Below are positions 30,453 to 39,638 of a stretch of DNA of 64,000 bases, in pieces. Position numbers and translations under genes: made by a program. Every line of letters starts with the position of its first letter. The stretch's first letter is position 1. The notes beneath the pieces are model-generated. The model had not been told where the DNA came from. It did not search any database and was given only the letters and a program-made list of their open reading frames with translations. The DNA is from Stenotrophomonas pavanii (GTDB taxonomy: Bacteria > Pseudomonadota > Gammaproteobacteria > Xanthomonadales > Xanthomonadaceae): the NCBI RefSeq assembly GCF_900101175.1, contig NZ_FNFQ01000004.1:186001-250000 (forward strand). The letters are read 5' to 3'.

Positions 30453-31580
30453 TCAAGCGTCTGCGGCGTTCAGATCGACTACCCGCCCACCGACCACCAC
30501 CTGCTGCAGGCGCAGCTCGGCGTCCAGCACCACCAGGTCGGCGCGGGCGTCGGGCGCGATGCGGCCGCGATCGCCCAGGCCCAGGTAGTCGGCCGGGAAG
30601 GTGGAAACCCGCTGCGAGGCATCGGCCAGGTCCAGGCCGACGCGCACCAGGTTGCGCAGTGCCTGGTCCATGGTCAGCGCGCTGCCGGCCAGCGAGCCGG
30701 TGGCCAGGCGCACGCAACCGCCACACTTGTGCACGCGCTGCTCGCCCAGTGCGTACTCGCCATCGGGCATGCCGGTGGCGGCAGTGGCGTCGGTCACCGC
30801 GTACAGGCGCGGGATCGCGCGCGCAGCCAGGCGGATCACACCGGGGTGGATGTGCTGCAGGTCGGGAATGATCTCGGCGTACTGCGCATGCGCCAGCGCG
30901 GCCGCAGCGATGCCTGGGCGATAGTGATCGACGCCGGTCATGCCGTTGAACAGGTGGGTGAAGCCGGAGGCACCCGCTTGCAGGGCAGCCACGCCTTCTT
31001 CGTAAGTGCCCGCACTGTGGCCGAGCTGCACGCGAATGCCCAGTGCCGACAGTGCGGGAATCAGCGCGGTGTGCTCGCCGATTTCCGGCGCCAGTGTCAT
31101 CACCCGGATCGGCGCCAGCGCGTGCAGCTGCTGTACCAGCGCCAGCGTCGCCTCGAGGGTGCGGTCGGGTTGCGCGCCCAATCGCTGCGGGCTGATGAAG
31201 GGGCCTTCCAGATGCACGCCGACGATGCATGCCGCATCGGCGTCGGGCGCGGCCATGGCGGCGGCCACACCCTGCAGCGCGTGCGCGATCTCGTCCAGGC
31301 CGGCGGTCATGGTGGTGGCCAGCAGCGTGGTGGTGCCGAAGCGCAGATGGGTGCGGGCGATGGTGCGCGCCACGTCGCCGCCCTGCATCAGGTCCACGCC
31401 GGCCGCACCGTGCACATGCAGGTCGATGAAGCCGGGCAGGATCACCGGCAGCTGCGGGTCATCAGCGCCGCTGTGGTCATCCGCCTGCAGCTGGCGCACA
31501 TGCGAATCAAAGTGGACGTGGCCGCGCCGCCAACCCAGTGGGGTGAGGATGCGGCCGTGCAGGGAACGGGTATCGGTCAT
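30453..31580 (-). CDS. agaA: N-acetylgalactosamine-6-phosphate deacetylase (NagA/AgaA family)
   Basis: The 375-residue amidohydrolase shows PGFIDLHVHGAAG (about 48-60) with the metal-binding H-x-H, HLEGPFISP (about 123-131) with the key glutamate, QLGHSAGTY and GFTHLFNGM with metal/substrate histidines, and YAVTDATAATGMPDGEY with the catalytic Asp. It should remove the acetyl group of GalNAc-6-P in the cytoplasm. A NagA role on GlcNAc-6-P is possible, but neighbours agaS, agaZ and GH109 point to GalNAc. Its start overlaps the stop of the upstream regulator gene (ATGA, 31577-31580). Confidence 0.85.
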   Translation of the reverse strand: MTDTRSLHGRILTPLGWRRGHVHFDSHVRQLQADDHSGADDPQLPVILPGFIDLHVHGAAGVDLMQGGDVARTIARTHLRFGTTTLLATTMTAGLDEIAHALQGVAAAMAAPDADAACIVGVHLEGPFISPQRLGAQPDRTLEATLALVQQLHALAPIRVMTLAPEIGEHTALIPALSALGIRVQLGHSAGTYEEGVAALQAGASGFTHLFNGMTGVDHYRPGIAAAALAHAQYAEIIPDLQHIHPGVIRLAARAIPRLYAVTDATAATGMPDGEYALGEQRVHKCGGCVRLATGSLAGSALTMDQALRNLVRVGLDLADASQRVSTFPADYLGLGDRGRIAPDARADLVVLDAELRLQQVVVGGRVVDLNAADA

Positions 31581-32359
31581 GCGGGAGGCTCGGCGATGAT
31601 CACGTCGATGCCCAGCCGCTGCAGTCCCTCGCGGGTTGCGTCATCGATGCCGGCGTCGGTGATGATGGCGTGGATCTGGTCCAGGCGGGCGATGCGGTGC
31701 AGGCTGACGCGGCCGAACTTGGAGGCGTCGGTCAGCACCACGATGCGACGCGCGCGTTCGACCATGCGGTGGTTGAGACGGGCTTCGGCTTCGTCATGGG
31801 TGGTCAGCCCGAACTGCAGGTCCAGGCCATCCACGCCCAGGAACAGGGTGTCGAAGCTGTACGAGTTGAGGCTGGCTTCGGCCTGGCTGCCCTGCAGCGA
31901 GAGCGATTGCTGGCGCAGCAGGCCGCCGGTCAGCAGCACGTTGATGCCCGGCGCGTTGGCCAGTTCCCAGGCGATGTTCAGGCCATTGGTCATCACCGTC
32001 ACGTCGCGATGCGCGCGCAGGTGGCGGGCCAGCGTCATCGTGGTCGAGCCCGAGTCGATGATGATGTTGTCGCCCGGCTGCACCAGGCGCGCCGCACAGG
32101 CGCCGATGGACTCCTTCAGTGGCAGGTTCAGCGCATCCTTCTCGTGGATGTCCTGCTCCTGCGGCGGGGTGCGCACCAGCGTGGCACCACCGTGGGTACG
32201 GTTGGCCAGGCCCTGCGACTCGAAGTGGGTCAGATCGGCACGGATGGTCACCGCCGACACGCCGAAGCGCTCGACCAGATCGGCCACCTGCACCGAGCCG
32301 TGCTCGATCAGCAGCTGCAGGATCTGTTGCCGGCGGGAGCGGGTGTTGCGCATGGCCAT
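31577..32359 (-). CDS. agaR: DeoR-family repressor, probable AgaR
   Basis: The 260-residue protein has the DeoR N-terminal helix-turn-helix (RRQQILQLLIEHGSVQVADL then FGVSAVTIRADLTHFESQG; about 9-50) and a sugar-phosphate-binding domain with DSGSTTMTLARHL (about 118-130), TNGLNIAWELA and FLGVDGLDLQFGLT. It is embedded in the aga operon between agaZ and agaA. It probably binds the CTTTCGAA boxes of the divergent agaS/GH31 promoter region and is released by a phosphorylated amino sugar. Confidence 0.85.
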   Translation of the reverse strand: MAMRNTRSRRQQILQLLIEHGSVQVADLVERFGVSAVTIRADLTHFESQGLANRTHGGATLVRTPPQEQDIHEKDALNLPLKESIGACAARLVQPGDNIIIDSGSTTMTLARHLRAHRDVTVMTNGLNIAWELANAPGINVLLTGGLLRQQSLSLQGSQAEASLNSYSFDTLFLGVDGLDLQFGLTTHDEAEARLNHRMVERARRIVVLTDASKFGRVSLHRIARLDQIHAIITDAGIDDATREGLQRLGIDVIIAEPPA

Positions 32360-32386
32360 TCTCGGTTTCGCGGGGAAAGGTAGAGA

Positions 32387-33721
32387 TTAGCCGTTCGCAG
32401 GAACGCCGGCAGCCGAAGCTGCGTCGTGCCTGCGGTTACCGGCGCGGTTGCCGCTGCAGGCGCGGGCATATTCGCCCAGGCACAGGCCGATGCGGTGCTG
32501 GACCAGTGCGGTGGGGGTGTTGGCCAGCGTGCCCTCGCGCACGGCGCGGTACTGCTCCGGCAGGTACTGGCTGAGCAGCACCAGCGGCGGCGCGTGCTGT
32601 TCCAGGTTGGCGAACAGGGTCTGCACCGCCTGCACCAGCGCCGGCTCGCCCCAGTAGTAACGGCAGCGGTCGCTGAAGGAGTAGCTGCGCAGCAGGCGCA
32701 GTGTGGCGTCATCGCCGTGGTAGTAGGACTGCCAGTACTTCGGCTGCGCCACCATCACCGCGTCCAGCACCTGCGGCAGGCGCGAGCATTGTGCAGCCGG
32801 CAGCAGTTCGGCCTCGATCGCAGCCAGCGCGAACAGCGCCTCGCGATAGGCGAAGGTGGCCGCCGGGCCGACCTTGAGGATGGCGAAGTGGTCGCGCACC
32901 AGGGCGTGCAGGCCGCTTTCGCGCTGGTAGTCGGTGGAGTGCGCTTCGAACACGATGCGCGGCTGCCGCTCGAGGAAGTCGGCCAGCGCATGGGCGGCCT
33001 CCGGGTTGTACTCGTGCACGCTGCTGTGGTCGAAGTCCACGCCCGGTTGCACCACCATCGCGATCACGCGCTGCCATGCATCGCGCAGCTGTGGCGTATC
33101 GAACGCCTGCTGGTGGATGGCCAGGGTCTGCGCGGCGGCGACCGGCGTGGTCACCTGCAGGCCCTCGGCCAGCGAGGCTTCACCCCCGGGAATCGGCACC
33201 TCGGTACCGATCACGTAGACCGGCGGCGGCAGGCCGTGTTCGGCGGCGGTGCGTTCGGCAATCTCGGCCAGCTCGGCCGAACGCGCGGCGACGACGGCAT
33301 CGGGCAGCGGCACCGGGTCATCGGCGCAGGACATGCTGCAGTCCAGGTGGATCTTGTGGAAACCGGCGGCGACGTAGGCTTCGATCAGCACGCGCGCGTG
33401 GGTCATCGCTTCGGCAGCCGGGCGCTTCTGCCAGGCATTCGGGCCGAGGTGGTCGCCGCCCAGGATCAGCCGCTCGCGCGGGAAGCCTTCTTCATCGGCC
33501 AGCGCGCCGACGTAATCGCGGTACTGCGGCGGGGTCATGCCGGTGTAGCCGCCGAACTGGTCGACCTGGTTGGAGGTGGCCTCGATCAGCAGCACGGTGC
33601 CATGGGCCAGCGCCACATGCATGGCGGCGCGCAGCACCTGCTCGTTGCTGCAGCAGACGCTGTACAGGCCGACGTTGGCGCCGGCGCGGTGGGAGGCAAG
33701 CAGGGTCTGCAGCGGGGACAT
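32387..33721 (-). CDS. agaZ: GatZ/KbaZ/AgaZ-family protein
   Basis: The 444-residue protein reads as a GatZ/KbaZ homologue: IEATSNQVDQFGGYTGMTP (about 46-64), LILGGDHLGPNAW (about 85-97), FHKIHLDCSMSCADDP (about 119-134), VIGTEVPIPGG (about 166-176) and FEAHSTDYQ (about 264-272). In enterobacteria the family was described as the non-catalytic partner of tagatose-bisphosphate aldolase; comparative genomics has proposed a tagatose-6-phosphate kinase role for AgaZ. No aldolase (AgaY/GatY) or PfkB-type kinase gene is in the window. ATG 33721 starts MSPLQTLL. Confidence 0.85.
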   Translation of the reverse strand: MSPLQTLLASHRAGANVGLYSVCCSNEQVLRAAMHVALAHGTVLLIEATSNQVDQFGGYTGMTPPQYRDYVGALADEEGFPRERLILGGDHLGPNAWQKRPAAEAMTHARVLIEAYVAAGFHKIHLDCSMSCADDPVPLPDAVVAARSAELAEIAERTAAEHGLPPPVYVIGTEVPIPGGEASLAEGLQVTTPVAAAQTLAIHQQAFDTPQLRDAWQRVIAMVVQPGVDFDHSSVHEYNPEAAHALADFLERQPRIVFEAHSTDYQRESGLHALVRDHFAILKVGPAATFAYREALFALAAIEAELLPAAQCSRLPQVLDAVMVAQPKYWQSYYHGDDATLRLLRSYSFSDRCRYYWGEPALVQAVQTLFANLEQHAPPLVLLSQYLPEQYRAVREGTLANTPTALVQHRIGLCLGEYARACSGNRAGNRRHDAASAAGVPANG

Positions 33722-33737
33722 GGTCAGGCTCCGGACA

Positions 33738-34676
33738 TCAGGAAAACGAGGGTTGGCAGGCGAGCAGCGCGGCACCGCGTGCGCCACCGGCATCGCCGAA
33801 ACGCGGCGGCACGATTGGTGGTACCTGCACGCCATGGAACAGATGGGCCGCGATGGCCGCCGGCAGCTGCTGATACAGCGGCGCGTACTGCGAAAGGCCA
33901 CCGCCGAGCACGATCACATGCGGGTCCAGCGCCAGCACCAGCGCGGCCAGGCTGTGGCCGAGCAGGTCACGATGGATGTCCAGCGCCTGGCGCGCGCGCG
34001 CATCGCCGGCCTCGGCCAGGGCGATCACCGCGCTGGCGTTGGCGGCGCTGCCACCGAGATGACGTTCGATCATTGCCACGCCACTGCCGGAGACATAGCG
34101 CTCCACGCAGCCCTGCAGGCCGCAACCGCAGTCCAGCAGCGGCAGGCCGTGGCGCTGCAGCAGGTGGCCGGGCACGCTCCAGTGGCCCCATTCGCCGGCC
34201 AGGCCGTTGAAGCCGGACAGCAGCCGGCCCTGCAGGCAGAAGCCGCCACCGGCACCGGTGCCGAGGATGGCGCCGAACATGCTGGGGTAACCGTCAGCCG
34301 CGCCGCCGTGCGCTTCAGACAAGGCAAAGCACTGCAGGTCGTTGCCGAAATGCAACGGGCGTTGCAGCCGCGCCTGCAGATCCTGCGCCACGCATTGGCC
34401 GGTCAGTGCGGGCACGTTCGCGCTGAGCTGGCGGCCACTGCGCCGGTCGCGCACGCCGGGCAGGGCGATGCCGATGGCCGCATCGCTGCGGCCGAGGGCA
34501 GCATCCGCCTCGGCGACCAGCGCCACCACCGCCTGCAGGAAGCCTTCGTAGTCCCCTTGCGGCGTACCGACGCGGCGACGCCAGGTGACCTGCATCGCCG
34601 CATCGCATGCCACCAGCTCGATCTTGGTGCCACCGATGTCGATGCCATAGCAGGCGTGGGCGATCAGCTCAGCCAT
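33738..34676 (-). CDS. agaK: ROK-family GalNAc kinase
   Basis: The 312-residue kinase has the ATP-binding N-terminus YGIDIGGTKIELV (about 10-22), a sugar-binding segment HFGNDLQCFALSEA (about 110-123) with the catalytic Asp, GTGAGGGF (about 138-145), the ROK GEWGHW block and the zinc-binding CGCGLQGCVE (about 178-187). ROK kinases phosphorylate imported hexoses or N-acetylhexosamines at C6. Context (agaS overlapping by 8 bp upstream; agaZ 16 bp downstream) indicates GalNAc as the substrate. GlcNAc kinase activity cannot be excluded. Confidence 0.85.
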   Translation of the reverse strand: MAELIAHACYGIDIGGTKIELVACDAAMQVTWRRRVGTPQGDYEGFLQAVVALVAEADAALGRSDAAIGIALPGVRDRRSGRQLSANVPALTGQCVAQDLQARLQRPLHFGNDLQCFALSEAHGGAADGYPSMFGAILGTGAGGGFCLQGRLLSGFNGLAGEWGHWSVPGHLLQRHGLPLLDCGCGLQGCVERYVSGSGVAMIERHLGGSAANASAVIALAEAGDARARQALDIHRDLLGHSLAALVLALDPHVIVLGGGLSQYAPLYQQLPAAIAAHLFHGVQVPPIVPPRFGDAGGARGAALLACQPSFS

Positions 34677-35823
34677 GGTGGATGGTGACGCCCTTGACGA
34701 CGCGGTTGACGGTGCCGTCCGGGAACGGGTTGTCCGGGGTCAGTCCCAGCGCGGCCGAGCGCTGCAGTGCGAACAGCTGCGCAAAGCCCAGCCACACCGG
34801 CGCCAGCCACGGATCGTCCAGCGGCGGCACGCTGAGGGTGTAGTCGTCGTCGGCGCCGATGTCCGAATGCGGGCCGATCGCCAGCACCTGGCCCGCTACG
34901 CCGTCGCGGCGCAGCTCTTCCAGCAGGTCCTGCTCGTAGCGGCGCGCCAGTGGCTGCACGCTGCGCAGCACCACCACCAGGGTGTTGCCATCCAGCGTCG
35001 ACTTGGGGCCATGGCGGAAGCCCAGCGGTGTGTTGGCCAGTGCCAGCACGCGGCCGGCGGTCAGTTCCAGCACCTTCAGCGCGCACTCGCGCGCCAGCGC
35101 TTCCAGCGGGCCACTGCCGAGGTAGATCACACGGTTGAACGGGCGCTGCGCCAGCGCGGCCACCGGTGCATCCCACTGTGCCTGGCCTTCGCGGGCCAGC
35201 GCGGCGATCTGCTTCAGGCGCGCCACGCGCGCATCCCACGGAGAGCGATCGAACACCGTCAGTGCGGCCAGCAGCATGCAGGTCAGGCTGCTGGTCATGG
35301 CGAAGGCGCGGTCGCAGCTGGCCGACGGCATCAGCAGGGTGCAGGTATCGGCACGGCCGGCGCCACGGCGGGCCAGTTCGCCATCGGCGTTGCAGGTGAT
35401 GTCGAGGAAGCGCGCGTCATCCACGTCGCTGCGCACGCGATCCACCGCTGCCACGCTTTCCGGGCTGGAACCGCTGCGGCCGAACGAGACCAGCAGGGTC
35501 GGGCGGTCGCGCTGCAGGTACAGCGCCGGGTGGGTCAGCAGGCTGGTGGTGTGCACCACGCGCACCTCGGCCGGCCACTGCGCGTTGATCGCGTCGGCCA
35601 CCATCTCGGCGATGAAGCCGGAGCTGCCAGCGCCGGTGAACAGCACGCGCTGGTTGGGGTCGTTGAGGCTGTCGCCAAGGAAGGCCTGCAGGCGGTCGCG
35701 GGCACGCGACAGGTCCAGCGCAAGGGCTTCCCACAGCGCAGGCTGCTGGGCGATTTCGGTAGCGGTATCGGCTCCGCCCAGGCGCTGCCAGGCGGGGACA
35801 TCGGAAAGCAGGGTGGCGTCCAT
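34669..35823 (-). CDS. agaS: AgaS-type SIS-domain galactosamine-6-phosphate deaminase/isomerase
   Basis: The 384-residue protein has two SIS domains: FTGAGSSGFIAEMVADAI (about 56-73) with SFGRSGSSPESVAAVDRVR (about 102-120), and VIYLGSGPLEALARECALKV (about 227-246) followed by GFRHGPKS. AgaS converts galactosamine-6-P to tagatose-6-P with release of ammonia. It is the first gene of the leftward aga operon, facing the shared promoter region with the GH31 gene. ATG 35823 (MDATLL) is selected because longer in-frame starts would run through the operator boxes. Confidence 0.88.
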   Translation of the reverse strand: MDATLLSDVPAWQRLGGADTATEIAQQPALWEALALDLSRARDRLQAFLGDSLNDPNQRVLFTGAGSSGFIAEMVADAINAQWPAEVRVVHTTSLLTHPALYLQRDRPTLLVSFGRSGSSPESVAAVDRVRSDVDDARFLDITCNADGELARRGAGRADTCTLLMPSASCDRAFAMTSSLTCMLLAALTVFDRSPWDARVARLKQIAALAREGQAQWDAPVAALAQRPFNRVIYLGSGPLEALARECALKVLELTAGRVLALANTPLGFRHGPKSTLDGNTLVVVLRSVQPLARRYEQDLLEELRRDGVAGQVLAIGPHSDIGADDDYTLSVPPLDDPWLAPVWLGFAQLFALQRSAALGLTPDNPFPDGTVNRVVKGVTIHHG

Positions 35824-36145
35824 TCGGAGGTTCCAGTTAGGCCAGCGCACCATCTGCGTTTTCTTTCGAAATGTCAAACATCGAAAGTAAAAAGAAAGAA
35901 AACGGGTAGGCGACTTTTCCCGGCGCACGGACCACAGGAAAACGAAAGGGTGGGCGGAATGCCGTATCGCACAATGCTTAACAGGCGCCTGCAAGCGCTT
36001 ACACAAAGTACTGCAACGCAACAACTTTCGTTTCACTGGAATATATCTTCCTTTTTCCTTTCAATTTGTTGACATCTTTCGAATCGCTGCCCTAGAGTCG
36101 GCCCAACCGCTTTCGAAACGCCCGGTGAACGGGTTGGGAGTCCGC
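35824..36145. promoter_or_regulatory. Divergent aga promoter region with CTTTCGAA operator boxes
   Basis: CTTTCGAA occurs at 35863-35870, 36076-36083 and 36110-36117, and an inverted CGAAAG at 35882-35887 makes an imperfect palindrome with the first box. A rightward promoter candidate is TTGACA (36069-36074) and TAGAGT (36093-36098) with an 18-bp spacer; one box lies within the spacer, ideal for repression. AT-rich tracts with runs of TTTC/GAAA fill the centre. The likely binder is the DeoR-type AgaR, by analogy with CTTTC-rich AgaR/DeoR sites. Confidence 0.65.
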
Positions 36146-39100
36146 GTGGAAAACTGCGTTCGTCGCTCGCCGCTGATGCTGGCCCTGTTGCCGGCACTGA
36201 TGCTGGCGTCCATGCCGTCCCGGGCCGAGCCGGTCGGCAACCTGCGTTCGGTCAGCGCCAGCGACAGCCGCGACGGCGTGCAGGGCTGGGACCTGCAGAC
36301 CGACAAGGGCGCGCGGATCCGCATCGAACTGCCGGCCACCGACATCATCCGGGTGCAGGCCGGCCGCAACGGCACGCTGACCGGCGCCGGCGACAAGGCC
36401 GCACCGATCGTGCTGCCACAGCCCAAGGCGAACGTGCAGGCACAGCTGGAAGAAGACGCGCAGGAAATCCGCGTGCGCACCGATGCGCTGGTGCTGCATG
36501 TACAGCGGCAGCCGCTGCGCCTGCGCCTGGAACGGCTGGACAACGGCCAGCCCACCGCGCTGTGGCAGGAACTGCAGCCGCTGGACCTGGATGCCACGCA
36601 GAGCGTGCAGGTGTTGTCTTCGCAGGCCGATGAGGGCTACTTCGGTGGTGGCCAGCAGAACGGCCGTTACCAGTTCAAGGGCCGCGAGCTGGACGTGTCC
36701 TATTCCGGTGGCTGGGAAGAAGGTGATCGGCCGAGCCCGGCGCCGATGCTGCTCAGCAGCCGTGGCTGGGGCATGCTGCGCAATACCTGGAGCGATGGCA
36801 GCTACGACCTGCGCCAGAGCGACCAGGCCACGCTGCTGCATCGCGAAGACCGCTTCGATGCCTACTACTTCGTCGGCGCGGACCTGCCCAAGCTGATCGA
36901 ACGCTATACCCAGCTGACCGGCCGCCCGAACATGGTCGCGCGCTGGGCGCTGTCCTACGGCGATGCCGATTGCTACAACGACGGCGACAACAGCAAGAAG
37001 CCCGGCACCGTGCCCGAAGGCTGGAGCGACGGCCCGACCGGCACCACGCCCGATGTGATCGACAGCGTGGCCAAGCAGTACCGCGCCCACGACATGCCCG
37101 GTGGCTGGATCCTGCCCAACGATGGCTATGGCTGCGGCTACAAGCAGTTGCCGGAAACAGTGAAGGGGCTGGCTGGCTACGGTTTCCGCACCGGCCTGTG
37201 GACCGAGAACGGCGTCGACAAGATCGCCTGGGAAGTGGGCAAGGCCGGCAGCCGCGTGCAGAAGCTGGACGTGGCCTGGACCGGCAAGGGTTACCAGTTC
37301 GCGATGGACGCCAACCGCCAGGCCTTCAACGGCATCCTCGACAATTCCGATTCGCGTCCGTTCCTGTGGACGGTGATGGGTTGGGCCGGCATCCAGCGCT
37401 ACGCCGTAGCGTGGACCGGTGACCAGAGCAGCAGCTGGGACTACATCCGCTGGCACGTGCCGACCCTGGTCGGTTCGGGCCTGTCCGGCATGGCCTACGC
37501 CAGCGGCGACGTCGATGCGATCTTCGGCGGCAGCGCCGAGACCTTCACCCGCGACCTGCAGTGGAAGGCGTTCACCCCGGTGCTGATGGGCATGAGCGGC
37601 TGGTCGTCGAACGCGCGCAAGCACCCCTGGTGGTACGACGAGCCCTACCGCAGCATCAACCGCGACTACCTGAAGTTGAAGATGCGCCTGACGCCATACA
37701 TGTATGGGCTGGTGCACGAGGCCGCGCAGACCGGCGCGCCGCCGGTGCGTGGCCTGATGTGGGACCACCCGCGCGATCCGCATGCGCAGGATGAGACCTA
37801 CAAATACCAGTTCCTGCTCGGCCGCGACCTGCTGGTGGCGCCGGTGTACCGCAGCCAGGCGGCCAGCCGTGGCTGGCGCCGCGACATCCACCTGCCGGCC
37901 GGCGGCTGGATCGACTACTGGGATGGCCGTCGCGTGCAGGCCGGTGCCGACGGCCGCCAGCTGGACCGCCAGGTGGACCTGGCCACGCTGCCGGTGTTCG
38001 TGCGTGCCGGTGCGATCCTGCCGATGTACCCGTCGATGCTGTTCGATGGCGAAAAACCGCTCGATGAAGTGACCTTCGACCTGTACCCGCAGGGTGATTC
38101 GCAGTACACGCTGTACGAAGACGATGGCAACACGCGCCGCTACCAGCAGGGTGAGTCGAGCACGCAGCAGATCCGCGTGCAGGCGCCGGCGCAGGGCAGT
38201 GGCCCGGTGCAGGTGCAGATCGACGCCGTGCAGGGCCAGTACAACGGCCAGCTGGCCCAGCGCCGCTACGGCCTGCGCGTACTCAGCCGGCAGGCACCAC
38301 GTGCGGTGCAGGCCGGTGGCCGCGCGCTGCCGGCGCTGGCCGATGCGGCAGCGTTCAACAACGCCAGCGAAGGCTGGTACTTCGATGCCAAGGACCGCCG
38401 TGGCACGCTGCATGTGCGTACCGCCACCCAGGACATCCGCCAGCCGCTGCAGCTGCAGCTGGACTTCGCGGTGGCGGCAGCGGCCGCCGATGATGCCTAC
38501 CCGGCCGCACCGGTGCTGGGCCGCGAACTGCCGGCCGACAGCCTGCTGGTGGTCAACCGCCCGGCCGAAGAGCCCGGCCACGCACTGGAGAACGCCTTCG
38601 ACGACGATCCGGCCACCTGGTTCCGTAGTGTGCGCAACCAGGCCGTGCGCACCGGCGCCCACGAGTGGGTGATCGGCTTCGGCGAGCGGAAGATGATCGA
38701 TGGCATCGACATCGCGCCACGCAACGACAAGAACTGGAAACACGGCCAGGTACGCGACTATGAGGTGTACCTGGGCGACAGCAACGGTGAGTGGGGCGAG
38801 CCGATCGCCCGCGGCCGCCTGCAGTTGAAGGAGGGCGTGCAGCGCATCGACTTCCCGGCGCATGCCGGCCGCCTGCTGCGCTTCCGCGTACTGAGCGTGC
38901 AGAACCCGGAAGGCGACGGCGCCAGCAGCACCGACCCGATGGTCACCGCCGCCCAGGGCAGCGCCCGCGCGTTCGACGCACTGCAGCCGCGCGACGTCGG
39001 CCCGATCGCGCTGTCCACTTTCCACATCCTCGAACACCAGGAACCAGAACGACCGGCCCGGCAGCGCTATCTCTCCGAGCTGCCGGTGCCGGCCGCGCTG

Positions 39101-39505
39101 GCCAGCCAGCTGCGCGCCGACCAGTCGTTCCGTGGCGACGCCGGCATGCGCATGAACGGCCTGCAGTTCCGCCGGGGCCTGGGTGTTGGCGCCAACAGCC
39201 GGATCGACCTGCGCCTGCAGGGCGGCTGGCACCTGCTGCGCGCCGATCTCGGCATCGATGACGCCTGCCGCAACGCCGGTGGCCTGCAGTTCCAGGTCTG
39301 GGGCGACAACCGCCTGCTGTACGACAGCGGCCTGGTGAAGGCGCCCGGCGTGGTCAAGCCGGAGCTGGACATCCGTGGCCTTTCCACCCTGAGCCTGCGC
39401 ACGCTGGGTGCGCAGGGCAGCCAACCCGCCCAGGTCTGCGCCAACTGGGCCAACGCCGTACTGATCGGCCAGGAGGGCGACTCCGCCAGCATCGTCGCCC
39501 CATGA
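36146..39505 (+). CDS. Secreted GH31-family glycosidase, candidate alpha-N-acetylgalactosaminidase
   Basis: The protein of about 1119 residues has a signal peptide ending PSRAEP, an N-terminal GH31 beta-sandwich, a GH31 (beta/alpha)8 core (SYGDADCYNDGD; LDVAWTGKGYQFAMDANRQ with the probable nucleophile; YAVAWTGDQSSSWDYI with the probable acid/base Asp), a DUF5110-like region (FDLYPQGDSQYTLYEDDG), an F5/8 type C carbohydrate-binding region (HALENAFDDDPATWFRS) and a C-terminal NPCBM-like domain ending DVCANWANAV-like. GH31 contains an alpha-GalNAcase subfamily with this architecture. Start GTG 36146 follows GGGAG; an upstream GTG at 36125 is in frame. It faces agaS across the operator region, so it is probably GalNAc-induced. 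Confidence 0.8.
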   Translation: MENCVRRSPLMLALLPALMLASMPSRAEPVGNLRSVSASDSRDGVQGWDLQTDKGARIRIELPATDIIRVQAGRNGTLTGAGDKAAPIVLPQPKANVQAQLEEDAQEIRVRTDALVLHVQRQPLRLRLERLDNGQPTALWQELQPLDLDATQSVQVLSSQADEGYFGGGQQNGRYQFKGRELDVSYSGGWEEGDRPSPAPMLLSSRGWGMLRNTWSDGSYDLRQSDQATLLHREDRFDAYYFVGADLPKLIERYTQLTGRPNMVARWALSYGDADCYNDGDNSKKPGTVPEGWSDGPTGTTPDVIDSVAKQYRAHDMPGGWILPNDGYGCGYKQLPETVKGLAGYGFRTGLWTENGVDKIAWEVGKAGSRVQKLDVAWTGKGYQFAMDANRQAFNGILDNSDSRPFLWTVMGWAGIQRYAVAWTGDQSSSWDYIRWHVPTLVGSGLSGMAYASGDVDAIFGGSAETFTRDLQWKAFTPVLMGMSGWSSNARKHPWWYDEPYRSINRDYLKLKMRLTPYMYGLVHEAAQTGAPPVRGLMWDHPRDPHAQDETYKYQFLLGRDLLVAPVYRSQAASRGWRRDIHLPAGGWIDYWDGRRVQAGADGRQLDRQVDLATLPVFVRAGAILPMYPSMLFDGEKPLDEVTFDLYPQGDSQYTLYEDDGNTRRYQQGESSTQQIRVQAPAQGSGPVQVQIDAVQGQYNGQLAQRRYGLRVLSRQAPRAVQAGGRALPALADAAAFNNASEGWYFDAKDRRGTLHVRTATQDIRQPLQLQLDFAVAAAAADDAYPAAPVLGRELPADSLLVVNRPAEEPGHALENAFDDDPATWFRSVRNQAVRTGAHEWVIGFGERKMIDGIDIAPRNDKNWKHGQVRDYEVYLGDSNGEWGEPIARGRLQLKEGVQRIDFPAHAGRLLRFRVLSVQNPEGDGASSTDPMVTAAQGSARAFDALQPRDVGPIALSTFHILEHQEPERPARQRYLSELPVPAALASQLRADQSFRGDAGMRMNGLQFRRGLGVGANSRIDLRLQGGWHLLRADLGIDDACRNAGGLQFQVWGDNRLLYDSGLVKAPGVVKPELDIRGLSTLSLRTLGAQGSQPAQVCANWANAVLIGQEGDSASIVAP

Positions 39506-39638
39506 CCCCCTCGTAACACCGCTCCTCCCCCCGCCCATTCCGACCATGGCCCTGGTGGCCGTGGCCCGGGAGCGTTTTGCCCGCCGAACGCCCACGCGCT
39601 CACTTATCGCGCTGCACCCCTGCCAGGAGAGAACCCCG

